The notes below the pieces were generated by a model. The model had not been told where the DNA came from. It did not search any database and worked only from the letters and a program-made list of their open reading frames with translations. Position numbers and translations under genes: made by a program. Below are positions 1 to 5,056 of a DNA stretch of 5,056 bases, in pieces. Source of the stretch: Parcubacteria group bacterium GW2011_GWA2_45_30 (GTDB lineage: Bacteria > Patescibacteriota > Minisyncoccia > Sungbacterales > HO2-52-23). The stretch spans positions 1 through 5,056 of the forward strand of contig LCKU01000036.1 in assembly GCA_001001625.1 (NCBI GenBank), given 5' to 3'. Positions within the stretch are counted from its first letter, which is position 1. Every line of letters starts with the position of its first letter.

Positions 1-1
1 G

Positions 2-979
2 CTTTCCTTGACGCGGGCCATGGACGCTTTGATTCAGGAGTCCGCCAACCCGAAGTTCAAAAAAATACTTTCAGAGGTGAATGAGTCGGTGGCCGAAGGC
101 AAGTCCTTTGCCGATTCGCTGCGCGTGCATGAAAAAGTATTCAGCGCTATTTTTATCAATATGGTGGCGGCCGGAGAGGCATCGGGAAAATTGACGCTTG
201 TTTTAAAACTGCTTTCCAATCAAATGAAAAAGGACTATGACCTGCGCAAACGCGTGACCGGAGCCATGATGTATCCTGCAATTATCATGATGGCCCTTAT
301 GGTCATAGGAACACTTATGATGATGTATGTGGTGCCTTCGCTCACCGCGGTCATCAAGGACTTGGGCGTAGAATTGCCGCTTTCCACCCGCGTCATAATT
401 TTTACCAGTGAAATCATCGCTAATTACATCTTGTGGGTTTTGGCGGCGTTTATCTTTTGGGTATTTCTTTTGTGGCGCGCTTTAAAAACCCGGATTGGAA
501 AAAAGATTTTTGACCGCGTGGTAATCCGTTTGCCGATTTTCGGGGAACTTATAATTAAATTCAATACCGCGCGTTTTTGCCGTACCCTTGCCTATCTTAT
601 TACATCCGGCGTGCCCATTGTGCGCTCGCTTGAAATCACTGGAAGCGTTTTGGGAAATTCGCTTTTTCAGAACGCGGTTAACGGAGCGGCCCAAGACATT
701 CAAAAAGGAAAACAACTCTCCGTGTTGCTTTCCGCGTATCCGAGAATTTTTCACCCGATAGTATTGCAGATGATGAGCGTGGGAGAAGAAACTGGAAAAA
801 CGTCCGATATGATGCTACGACTCGCCTTATTTTTTGAAGAGGATGTTACCAATACCACCAAGAATCTTTCTACCATTATTGAGCCGATTTTAATGATTGT
901 CATCGGCACCGCTGTCGGATTTTTCGCCGTATCTATGCTGCAGCCGATTTATTCAAGTTTGGGAAATATTGGGGCTTAA
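2..979 (+). CDS. pilC: Type IV pilus / type II secretion inner-membrane platform protein, PilC/GspF family (5' partial)
   Basis: This is the polytopic inner-membrane platform that couples the cytoplasmic assembly ATPase to pilus or pseudopilus growth. The frame is open to the left edge, so the TTG at 8 is not a real start. The 325 visible residues fit a family length near 400 with about 75-80 N-terminal residues missing. Two T2SSF domains are seen: the rest of the first at about residues 1-115 and the second at about 190-315. Each has the family's repeated glycine/glutamate motif, GEASG at 58-62 and GEETG at 261-265. Three hydrophobic segments lie at about 91-114 (MMYPAIIMMALMVIGTLMMM), 138-158 and 291-315, the usual GspF topology. 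The gene ends in TAA, 24 bases before the next start, and pseudopilin genes follow, which supports a pilus role. PilC and GspF cannot be told apart from this sequence; the symbol is chosen from context. Confidence 0.93.
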   Translation, partial: LSLTRAMDALIQESANPKFKKILSEVNESVAEGKSFADSLRVHEKVFSAIFINMVAAGEASGKLTLVLKLLSNQMKKDYDLRKRVTGAMMYPAIIMMALMVIGTLMMMYVVPSLTAVIKDLGVELPLSTRVIIFTSEIIANYILWVLAAFIFWVFLLWRALKTRIGKKIFDRVVIRLPIFGELIIKFNTARFCRTLAYLITSGVPIVRSLEITGSVLGNSLFQNAVNGAAQDIQKGKQLSVLLSAYPRIFHPIVLQMMSVGEETGKTSDMMLRLALFFEEDVTNTTKNLSTIIEPILMIVIGTAVGFFAVSMLQPIYSSLGNIGA

Positions 980-989
980 AATTAAAATT

Positions 990-1071
990 CACAAAACACA
1001 AACATGCCCAAAACCCAAATAAAACACAAAACACAGACATACCAAAATCACAAAAGAGTTTGTGCTTTGGG
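990..1071. repeat. A/C-rich direct repeat and hairpin at the start of the H-like pseudopilin gene
   Basis: CACAAAACACAAACAT at 990-1005 recurs with one change at 1025-1040, 35 bases later, and similar CCCAAAA/CCAAAA words follow both copies. The second copy is followed by an inverted copy of the same words: CCAAA at 1042-1046 and CACAAA at 1049-1054 can pair with TTTGTG at 1059-1064 and TTTGG at 1066-1070, with a small bulge and a four-base loop. The ATG at 1004 lies within the first copy, so the first 20 or so codons of the annotated gene are made of repeat sequence, which weakens that start. Confidence 0.7.
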
Positions 1072-1939
1072 CGTTTTTTCGCGCGAACGCACGGATGGTT
1101 TTACCCTCCTTGAGACCCTTATATCCATCTCTGTTTTGGTTTTGATCAGTTCTCTGGCCTTGGTTTCTTTCATAAATTCCCGTGATGTCCGTGAGGTGGC
1201 GGTTTTCGGGCAGGACGTTATGTCGGTTTTGCGACTGGCGCAATCCAAGGCCCTGGGCGGAGAAGATAACTCTGCGTGGGGAATACATCTGGAACAGGGC
1301 CAAAGCGTGCTTTTTCGCGGCACATCTTATGCCGGCGCGCCTTTTACGCAAAGTTTCCCGGTTCCGGCTCGTTTGGAAATTGCCAATATTGTACTCGCTG
1401 GCGGGGGTTCGGATGTGATTTTTAAACGGATCACCGGATATACGGATCAGGCGGGAAGTTTTGATGTGCGGGTTCGGAGCGCAACAGCGGTCTTTTTCTC
1501 CGTATCTATTGACGGCTCGGGAAAAGTATATCAAGCAGGCACTGCCCAGGTACCCGGAGGAACGCGGATTGTGGATACGCGTCATCGCTCATTTAATTTG
1601 GGATGGAGTTTGCAGGGGTATACGAATATGATCCTTACATTTTCCGATCCTCCGAACCCCGATATCGTGCAGACCATACCTATGGCGTCATATTTTAGCG
1701 GCGGCCAGATCAAATTTGATTGGTCCGGAAATTTTTCGGTTGGCGGACAAAATCAGGTTTTGCGCATACACACCACGCTGTTGGACGGCGCAAGTACCGT
1801 GCTTTCGGTTGATCGTGACTGCCGTTATAACACCAAAAAGGTTAAAATTACTTTTGATACTCGCGATGTTGCGACTTTTGAGGCGGATTGCGCAACGGTG
1901 ACGGTGGGGTTGTATGGAGGAGCGATGAGTGAACCCTAA
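1004..1939 (+). CDS. Prepilin-type protein, GspH/FimT-like minor pseudopilin with extra C-terminal domain
   Basis: This is a type III signal-peptide pseudopilin, expected to be cut and N-methylated by a PilD-type peptidase and built into the pilus or its tip complex. The motif DGFTLLE lies at residues 31-37: cleavage after G32, F33 as mature residue 1, E37 as the conserved Glu5, then a hydrophobic helix to about residue 57. The following part (about 60-180, with VLRLAQSKAL and an IDGSGKVY ending) reads like the GspH/FimT head. Residues about 190-311 are an additional domain that I do not recognise, mainly predicted beta strand, with two cysteines (C273, C296) that could pair. The start is uncertain. 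ATG 1004 gives an unusually long 32-residue leader made of an A/C-rich repeat (MPKTQIKHKTQTY); TTG 1067 would give an 11-residue basic leader (up to G32), a more normal size. No clear Shine-Dalgarno site precedes either. Confidence 0.85.
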   Translation: MPKTQIKHKTQTYQNHKRVCALGVFSRERTDGFTLLETLISISVLVLISSLALVSFINSRDVREVAVFGQDVMSVLRLAQSKALGGEDNSAWGIHLEQGQSVLFRGTSYAGAPFTQSFPVPARLEIANIVLAGGGSDVIFKRITGYTDQAGSFDVRVRSATAVFFSVSIDGSGKVYQAGTAQVPGGTRIVDTRHRSFNLGWSLQGYTNMILTFSDPPNPDIVQTIPMASYFSGGQIKFDWSGNFSVGGQNQVLRIHTTLLDGASTVLSVDRDCRYNTKKVKITFDTRDVATFEADCATVTVGLYGGAMSEP

Positions 1940-1955
1940 AGGGGCGTGTGGTTCC

Positions 1956-2090
1956 CTCGGCGATATGATTTGGAAACACGACTCGGCGGCTCCGGCGGCC
2001 GCCTCGCTAAAGGTCGGGCGAAGTTTTTCCGCCTTAGGCGGAAAACCAAGCAACTTCGCCCTCCCATTGTTTCCAAATCATATCGCCTAG
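1956..2090. repeat. Nested palindromic intergenic element (20-bp perfect outer arms)
   Basis: The outer arms at 1959-1978 (GGCGATATGATTTGGAAACA) and 2068-2087 are perfect reverse complements; allowing one mismatch they extend to 1956-1978 and 2068-2090. Inside lie a second inverted pair at 2016-2025 and 2052-2061 (GGGCGAAGTT / AACTTCGCCC), a tight hairpin at 2025-2045 (TTTTCCGCC, loop TTA, GGCGGAAAA), and a GC-rich inverted pair GGCGGC/GCCGCC at 1985-1990 and 1998-2003. No open frame of note, no transposase and no clear target-site duplication are seen. It fills most of the gap between the H-like and I-like genes and ends about 30 bases before the ATG at 2121. It may be a dispersed REP- or MITE-like element or a structured leader of the downstream genes. 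Confidence 0.85.
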
Positions 2091-2120
2091 ACTACACTAT
2101 TGGATAAATATACATTCATA

Positions 2121-3140
2121 ATGAAAAAAGGGATAAATGAAAATGCAGGTTTTGGCTTAATTGAGGTGGTTATTGTTACCGCTATTATTACCGTCTCGCT
2201 ATTTGCATTCTTGCAAGCCGGAATTTTGGCGGTGCGGCTTTTGCGAAACGAAAAAGAGAATTTGGAGTTAACACTTCTGGCCGGAGAGGCAATGGAAGCG
2301 GTGCGCGCCGTGCGCGATGAATCCTGGACCGCCAATATTGCGCCACTGGTGGCAAGCACCCCCTATTTTCCGCTAATTGAAAACGGGAAATGGAAACTGG
2401 CAACCGTGCCGCCGGCTTTGCTAAGCGGAAAATATCACCGCTACATATACATAGGCGATGTGTACCGCGATCTACAGGATAAAATTATCTCATCCGGCGG
2501 AACGCTGGATGCAAATACCAAAAAAATAACTGCAGTGGCAACCAGTACTTCTAAGACCGTAACCTTGGTTTCATACATAGCAAATTTTCGCGAGTCATTA
2601 GCGCCTCCGGTGGAAACGAAAGTAGTGTTTTTTGAGAGTGCCATAACCGACGGGGATCTGGCTAATTTCCCGTCTAACAATGCGGGAAACGGGGATCCGG
2701 TGCAAACTTTTACTACGACAGGAGCTGTGGAAGCAACGGCCGTGGAGCTTTATTTGCGCCGGGCTGCAACAAATCCATCTGATATATATGCTGAAATTCG
2801 TTCCAGTCCCACCGGAGTGGTATTAGGGACTTCGCAGATTATTACCGGATCCACCATTGCGAGCTCTTCGCTGTCATGGGTCGCATTCCGGTTTCCCGAT
2901 CCGATTCAACTTTCCGCATCCACCCAATATTCCATCCGTTTGCGAAGCATTCCCTCATCTACGGATGCGGGTTCCGGATCAGCCGGTATCATACGCTGGG
3001 GATATTTGCAAAGCGCCAGCAGTCCTTATGCCGAAGGCGATGCGCGCCGGTACGTCGGCAGATTATCAAATCCATCCGATGCCGGACAGCTTTTGGATCA
3101 ATATGATTATGGATTTAGAGTATATGACTTACAACAATGA
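2121..3140 (+). CDS. Prepilin-type protein, GspI/PilV-like minor pseudopilin with C-terminal beta-sandwich-like module
   Basis: A minor pseudopilin of 339 residues. The frame could begin at TTG 2100, but ATG 2121 is chosen because it gives a short basic leader, MKKGINENAG, directly before the motif GFGLIE (cleavage after G10, Glu5 = E15). A hydrophobic helix runs to about residue 40. The sequence GEAMEAVRAVRDESW (about 55-69) is typical of I/PilV-type pseudopilins. From about residue 165 the protein changes character. QTFTTTG, VELYLRR, YAEIRSSPTGVVLGTS, WVAFRFPDPIQL, TQYSIRL, SPYAEGDARR and DYGFRVYD resemble a beta-sandwich module often found in bacterial surface proteins (no database name is claimed). 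Such a module on a minor pilin would be displayed outside the cell, perhaps for binding. The gene follows a palindromic intergenic element and overlaps the next gene by ATGA. No Shine-Dalgarno site is visible. Confidence 0.85.
   Translation: MKKGINENAGFGLIEVVIVTAIITVSLFAFLQAGILAVRLLRNEKENLELTLLAGEAMEAVRAVRDESWTANIAPLVASTPYFPLIENGKWKLATVPPALLSGKYHRYIYIGDVYRDLQDKIISSGGTLDANTKKITAVATSTSKTVTLVSYIANFRESLAPPVETKVVFFESAITDGDLANFPSNNAGNGDPVQTFTTTGAVEATAVELYLRRAATNPSDIYAEIRSSPTGVVLGTSQIITGSTIASSSLSWVAFRFPDPIQLSASTQYSIRLRSIPSSTDAGSGSAGIIRWGYLQSASSPYAEGDARRYVGRLSNPSDAGQLLDQYDYGFRVYDLQQ
3137..3140 (+). promoter_or_regulatory. ATGA stop/start overlap (translational coupling site)
   Basis: The TGA ending the I/PilV-like gene (3138-3140) overlaps the ATG of the J/PilW-like gene (3137-3139). 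With no good Shine-Dalgarno site upstream, re-initiation by the terminating ribosome is the likely way the second gene is started. Confidence 0.8.
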
Positions 3141-3676
3141 AAGATAAAAATAAAAAGCTAAAAGATAAAAGCGGTTTTTCTTTGATAGAAATGATTGTTT
3201 ATGTCGCGATACTGGGGATCGTGGCGGTATTGACGGTTGATTTTCTGATCCAAATTGTAAATACGTATTATCGGGCGCGGGCTGAACGCGAAGTAATTTC
3301 TAATGCGCGGCTGCTTTTGGAAACGATTGAAAAAACCGCGGCTGAATCGCGTGAAGTATATGGGCCCGTCTCGCGTTTCAATCAAGATGCCGGACAACTG
3401 TCTTTGGTCACGCCGGTAAATCCGACGCCCGAGCATCAAACCGCTTTTACGGATTTTTGGGTGGACAACGGAAGAATGTGGATGCGTAAAGAGGGTGGGT
3501 CTTCAATCGCGTTATCCGCTCCCTCGGTAAATGTCACGAAATTTCGCCTTGAGCGGATTATGCAGGGACTGGAAGTGGAGGCGGTTAAAATTATGCTGGA
3601 GGTTGATTATGCGCGTCCGAAATTTGCCTCCTCAATTATTTTAAATTCCACGGCGGCGATAAGAGGAAACTATTAA
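3137..3676 (+). CDS. Prepilin-type protein, GspJ/PilW-like minor pseudopilin
   Basis: A minor pseudopilin of 179 residues (about 166 mature). The leader MKDKNKKLKDKSG is strongly basic, and the motif GFSLIEM follows with cleavage after G13 and Glu5 at E18. The helix VYVAILGIVAVLTVDFLIQIV makes up the hydrophobic N-terminal stalk, and RAEREVISNARLLLETIEKTAAESREVY continues it as a helix. This pattern, with the later strand-rich part (TDFWVDNGRMWMRK, IMLEVDY), fits the J/PilW group, although the head is too divergent to be certain. It is translated from the ATGA overlap with the I/PilV-like gene, so coupled translation is likely and stoichiometric expression of the two tip subunits would make sense. 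The start is secure from the leader and overlap. The leader codons are a low-complexity AAAGATAAAA-type stretch that shares words with the start of the next gene. Confidence 0.87.
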   Translation: MKDKNKKLKDKSGFSLIEMIVYVAILGIVAVLTVDFLIQIVNTYYRARAEREVISNARLLLETIEKTAAESREVYGPVSRFNQDAGQLSLVTPVNPTPEHQTAFTDFWVDNGRMWMRKEGGSSIALSAPSVNVTKFRLERIMQGLEVEAVKIMLEVDYARPKFASSIILNSTAAIRGNY

Positions 3677-3683
3677 CAACAAT

Positions 3684-5056
3684 ATGTTGCAAGTTAAAAG
3701 TCAAAAGATAAAAGATAAAAAAACAGCAGGGATTTTATCCTTCATCCTTTATCTTTTATCTTTTCGTGGCGGTTACGCCGCCCTAATCACTACCCTGCTC
3801 GTTGTTACGATTTCCCTCACCATTATAGGCGGATTTACGTTCTTTTCCATGCGGGAAGTCAACATGAGCCGGCTTTTTGCGCGTTCGGTTGAGTCACGTT
3901 ATATATCCGAAGGCGGGATGGAAGATGCGCTATATCGGACAATTGTCGGAAAACAATTCACGAGCGGAGAAACTCTGGTTGTAGGAACCGGGACAACAAC
4001 CATGACCATTACTGCTTCCGGAACCCAGCGATTTATCCGCACCGAAGGAATCCGTCAGAACGTCCAGCAAAATTTTGAAACCGAGCTGGATATCAACGTA
4101 GCCGGGACAAGTTTTTTTTACGGGGTTCAGGTTGGAGACGGCGGCCTTGAGATGGCAAATAATTCCCGTATCAACGGAAGCGTGCATTCTAACGGCAGTA
4201 TATTGGGAGATGCGGGAGCGACCATAACCGGAGACGCTTTCGTGGCCGTGGCTGTGCCGCCAGCCGTTAATCAGTCATGGGAGACGCAAAATACGGATTT
4301 TTCCGTGGGTACCGCAACCGGAAGCATTACGACCATAGTTGATTCTGCCGGAAATGTGGGCACTTATACTTCTTTGGTCATCGGTTCGGATGGTTTCGCC
4401 CGCATAAGCTATGTGGACGATACCAATGGCGATCTTAAATTTGTGCGCTGTTTGGACGCCGCCTGCGCCGCTAAAAATATTTCTTCAATAGATACCGCTG
4501 GGGTTATCGGCGAAGTAACTTCTTTAGTGCTTGGCTCTGACGGATTTGGCCGCATAAGTTATTATCATGACGGCAACGATGATTTGAAATTTGCGCGCTG
4601 TACCAACGCCGATTGTTCAAGCGCGGTAGTAACTCTGGTTGATGCGGCAAGCAATATGGGGGACTTTAGTTCCATAAAAATGGCGAGTGACGGTTTTGCC
4701 CGGATTGCTTATTGGGATGATTCCAATGGGGATGTTGAGTATGCCCGCTGTACCAATGCTGACTGCACTACCAAGGTGCTTACCACCGTGGAGTCATCCG
4801 GCAACGTCGGGGAGTATATTTCTTTGGCGCTCGGATCGGATGATTTTGCGCGGATGAGTTATTATGATGCCAGTAGCGATGATTTGAAATTTGCGCGCTG
4901 TACCAACGCCGATTGTACCACAAAAGTTATTACCGCGGTTGATTCGAGTGGTGACGTTGGCAAATTTACCTCCATTGCGCTTGGCTCTGACGGATTTGGC
5001 CGCATAAGTTATTATCATGACGGCAACGATGATTTGAAATTTGCGCGCTGTACCAA
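3684..5056 (+). CDS. PilX/GspK-like pilin-type protein with bactofilin-like stretch and 50-residue beta-propeller-like repeats (3' partial)
   Basis: The frame is open from ATG 3684 to the right edge (457 codons plus two bases, no stop), so this is a long surface protein cut by the window. The N terminus has a basic segment (residues 3-13), a hydrophobic patch SFILYLLSF, then RGGYAALITTLLVVTISLTI at 28-47. This resembles the PilX N-terminal signature (possible cleavage after G30); as in PilX/GspK-type tip proteins, there is no Glu5. The helix ends in SEGGMEDALYR (75-85), also PilX-like. Residues about 145-189 (FYGVQVGDGGLEMANNSRIN, then GSVHSNGSI and ITGDAFVA) resemble a bactofilin-like beta-helical stretch. 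From residue 215, 50-residue repeats begin, each with a SDGFxRISYY core, a DDLKFARC strand and a CX4C cysteine pair. Four are complete and the fifth is cut. The length suggests a predicted propeller with more blades beyond the edge. It starts 7 bases after the J-like gene. GAGGAA at 3663-3668 is the only possible Shine-Dalgarno site, and its 15-base spacing is too long to be convincing. Confidence 0.85.
   Translation, partial: MLQVKSQKIKDKKTAGILSFILYLLSFRGGYAALITTLLVVTISLTIIGGFTFFSMREVNMSRLFARSVESRYISEGGMEDALYRTIVGKQFTSGETLVVGTGTTTMTITASGTQRFIRTEGIRQNVQQNFETELDINVAGTSFFYGVQVGDGGLEMANNSRINGSVHSNGSILGDAGATITGDAFVAVAVPPAVNQSWETQNTDFSVGTATGSITTIVDSAGNVGTYTSLVIGSDGFARISYVDDTNGDLKFVRCLDAACAAKNISSIDTAGVIGEVTSLVLGSDGFGRISYYHDGNDDLKFARCTNADCSSAVVTLVDAASNMGDFSSIKMASDGFARIAYWDDSNGDVEYARCTNADCTTKVLTTVESSGNVGEYISLALGSDDFARMSYYDASSDDLKFARCTNADCTTKVITAVDSSGDVGKFTSIALGSDGFGRISYYHDGNDDLKFARCT
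3703..3764. repeat. 17-bp perfect inverted repeat inside the first codons of the PilX-like gene
   Basis: AAAAGATAAAAGATAAA at 3703-3719 is the exact reverse complement of 3748-3764, with a 28-base loop. The left arm encodes the lysine-rich part of the leader and the right arm encodes the hydrophobic residues just before the RGGYAAL pilin motif. AAAGATAAAAG-type words also occur in the leader of the J-like gene (3138-3172). In the mRNA it could form an AU-rich hairpin shortly after the start codon. Confidence 0.85.
4326..5056 (+). repeat. Tandem 150-bp coding repeats (50-residue propeller-like blades), four full copies plus a partial fifth
   Basis: Repeat units start at 4326, 4476, 4626, 4776 and 4926, exactly 150 bases apart, with no insertions or deletions. 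The protein consensus is roughly: VDSxGNVGxYTSLxLG, SDGFxRISYYxDxNxDLKFA, RCTNADCTTK. Each unit can be read as four short beta strands (TTxVDS, YTSLxLG, RISYY, DLKFAR), as expected for a propeller blade. Units differ in their first halves but are much more alike in the second. The array probably continues past the right edge. Similar SLALDxxGxPHISYYD-type repeats are known from many bacterial and archaeal surface proteins; assignment as a propeller is an inference. Confidence 0.9.
4529..4606 (+). repeat. 78-bp stretch repeated without mismatch at 4979-5056
   Basis: The second half of the repeat unit at 4476 is identical, base for base, to that of the unit at 4926, at a distance of 450 bases (three units). 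The match starts after a T/C difference at 4528/4978 and runs to the window edge, so its true length is unknown. Upstream of the breakpoint the two units encode clearly different residues. A shorter identical block of 40 bases links 4577-4616 to 4877-4916 (300 bases apart). This points to recent copying or gene conversion inside the array. Confidence 0.93.

Noticed and set aside
989..1585. Long reverse-strand open frame of 198 codons
   Set aside because: It lies antisense to the well-supported H-like pseudopilin, has no recognisable domain and low-complexity, Arg/Asn-rich composition; treated as a shadow.
2025..2045. Hairpin TTTTCCGCC-TTA-GGCGGAAAA as an intrinsic terminator
   Set aside because: No T tract follows the stem on either strand beyond the arms themselves, and the hairpin is nested in a larger palindrome within an apparent operon.
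2109..2114. TATACA as a -10 promoter box for the I-like gene
   Set aside because: It lies only 7 bases before the chosen ATG and no -35 box is found at a proper distance; too common a word in A/T-rich sequence to support.
2100..2120. TTG at 2100 as the start of the I-like gene
   Set aside because: It adds seven residues ahead of a much better ATG that already gives a normal short basic prepilin leader.
3138..3140. TGA read as an amino acid (as in some Candidate Phyla Radiation lineages)
   Set aside because: The TGA makes a typical ATGA overlap with the next gene and reading through it meets a stop within a few codons; one site cannot support recoding.
4376..4421. SDGF core of the repeats as sialidase-type Asp boxes (SxDxGxTW)
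   Set aside because: The TW ending and the full spacing are missing in all units; the resemblance is only to general propeller repeats.
4326..5056. Regular 150-bp spacing as a CRISPR array
   Set aside because: The units are coding throughout in one frame, diverge at nucleotide level, and have no short identical repeats separated by unique spacers.

Overview
The window is one strand-consistent (+) gene cluster for a type IV pilus or type II secretion-like machine, cut by both window edges. The three complete pseudopilin-like genes and the two edge-truncated genes run head to tail. The order is: end of an inner-membrane platform protein (PilC/GspF), an H/FimT-like pseudopilin, an I/PilV-like pseudopilin, a J/PilW-like pseudopilin, and a PilX/GspK-like protein that continues into 50-residue tandem repeats and leaves the window still open. 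No rRNA, tRNA, CRISPR array or transposase is visible.

The organism looks like a bacterium of the Candidate Phyla Radiation (Patescibacteria, perhaps Parcubacteria). This is an inference from style: a compact pilin cluster, very divergent pilin bodies behind well-kept N-terminal motifs, A-rich low-complexity leaders such as MKDKNKKLKDK just before the pilin motif, a bactofilin-like stretch in the PilX-like protein, and no good Shine-Dalgarno sites. No marker gene is present to prove it.

Layout: 2-979 platform protein (5' end missing); 980-1070 A/C-rich direct repeat plus hairpin overlapping the start of the next gene; 1004-1939 H-like pseudopilin with an unrecognised C-terminal domain; 1940-2120 intergenic gap holding a nested palindromic element of about 135 bp with 20-bp perfect outer arms; 2121-3140 I-like pseudopilin with a C-terminal beta-sandwich-like module; 3137-3676 J-like pseudopilin overlapping its predecessor by ATGA; 3684-5056 PilX-like protein with a 17-bp inverted repeat inside its first codons, then a bactofilin-like stretch and at least four and a half 50-residue repeats (150 bp each) that resemble beta-propeller blades.

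How it fits together: PilC/GspF is the membrane platform on which an ATPase drives pilus assembly. H-, I-, J- and K/X-type minor pseudopilins form the initiating tip complex. The gene order matches the fimU-pilV-pilW-pilX-pilY1 order of classical type IV pili, but here the PilX-like protein itself carries a predicted propeller, the fold known from the C-terminal part of the PilY1 tip adhesin, and the PilV-like protein carries its own extra module. The main hypothesis is that this is a minimal tip complex whose adhesive domains are fused directly to the minor pilins.
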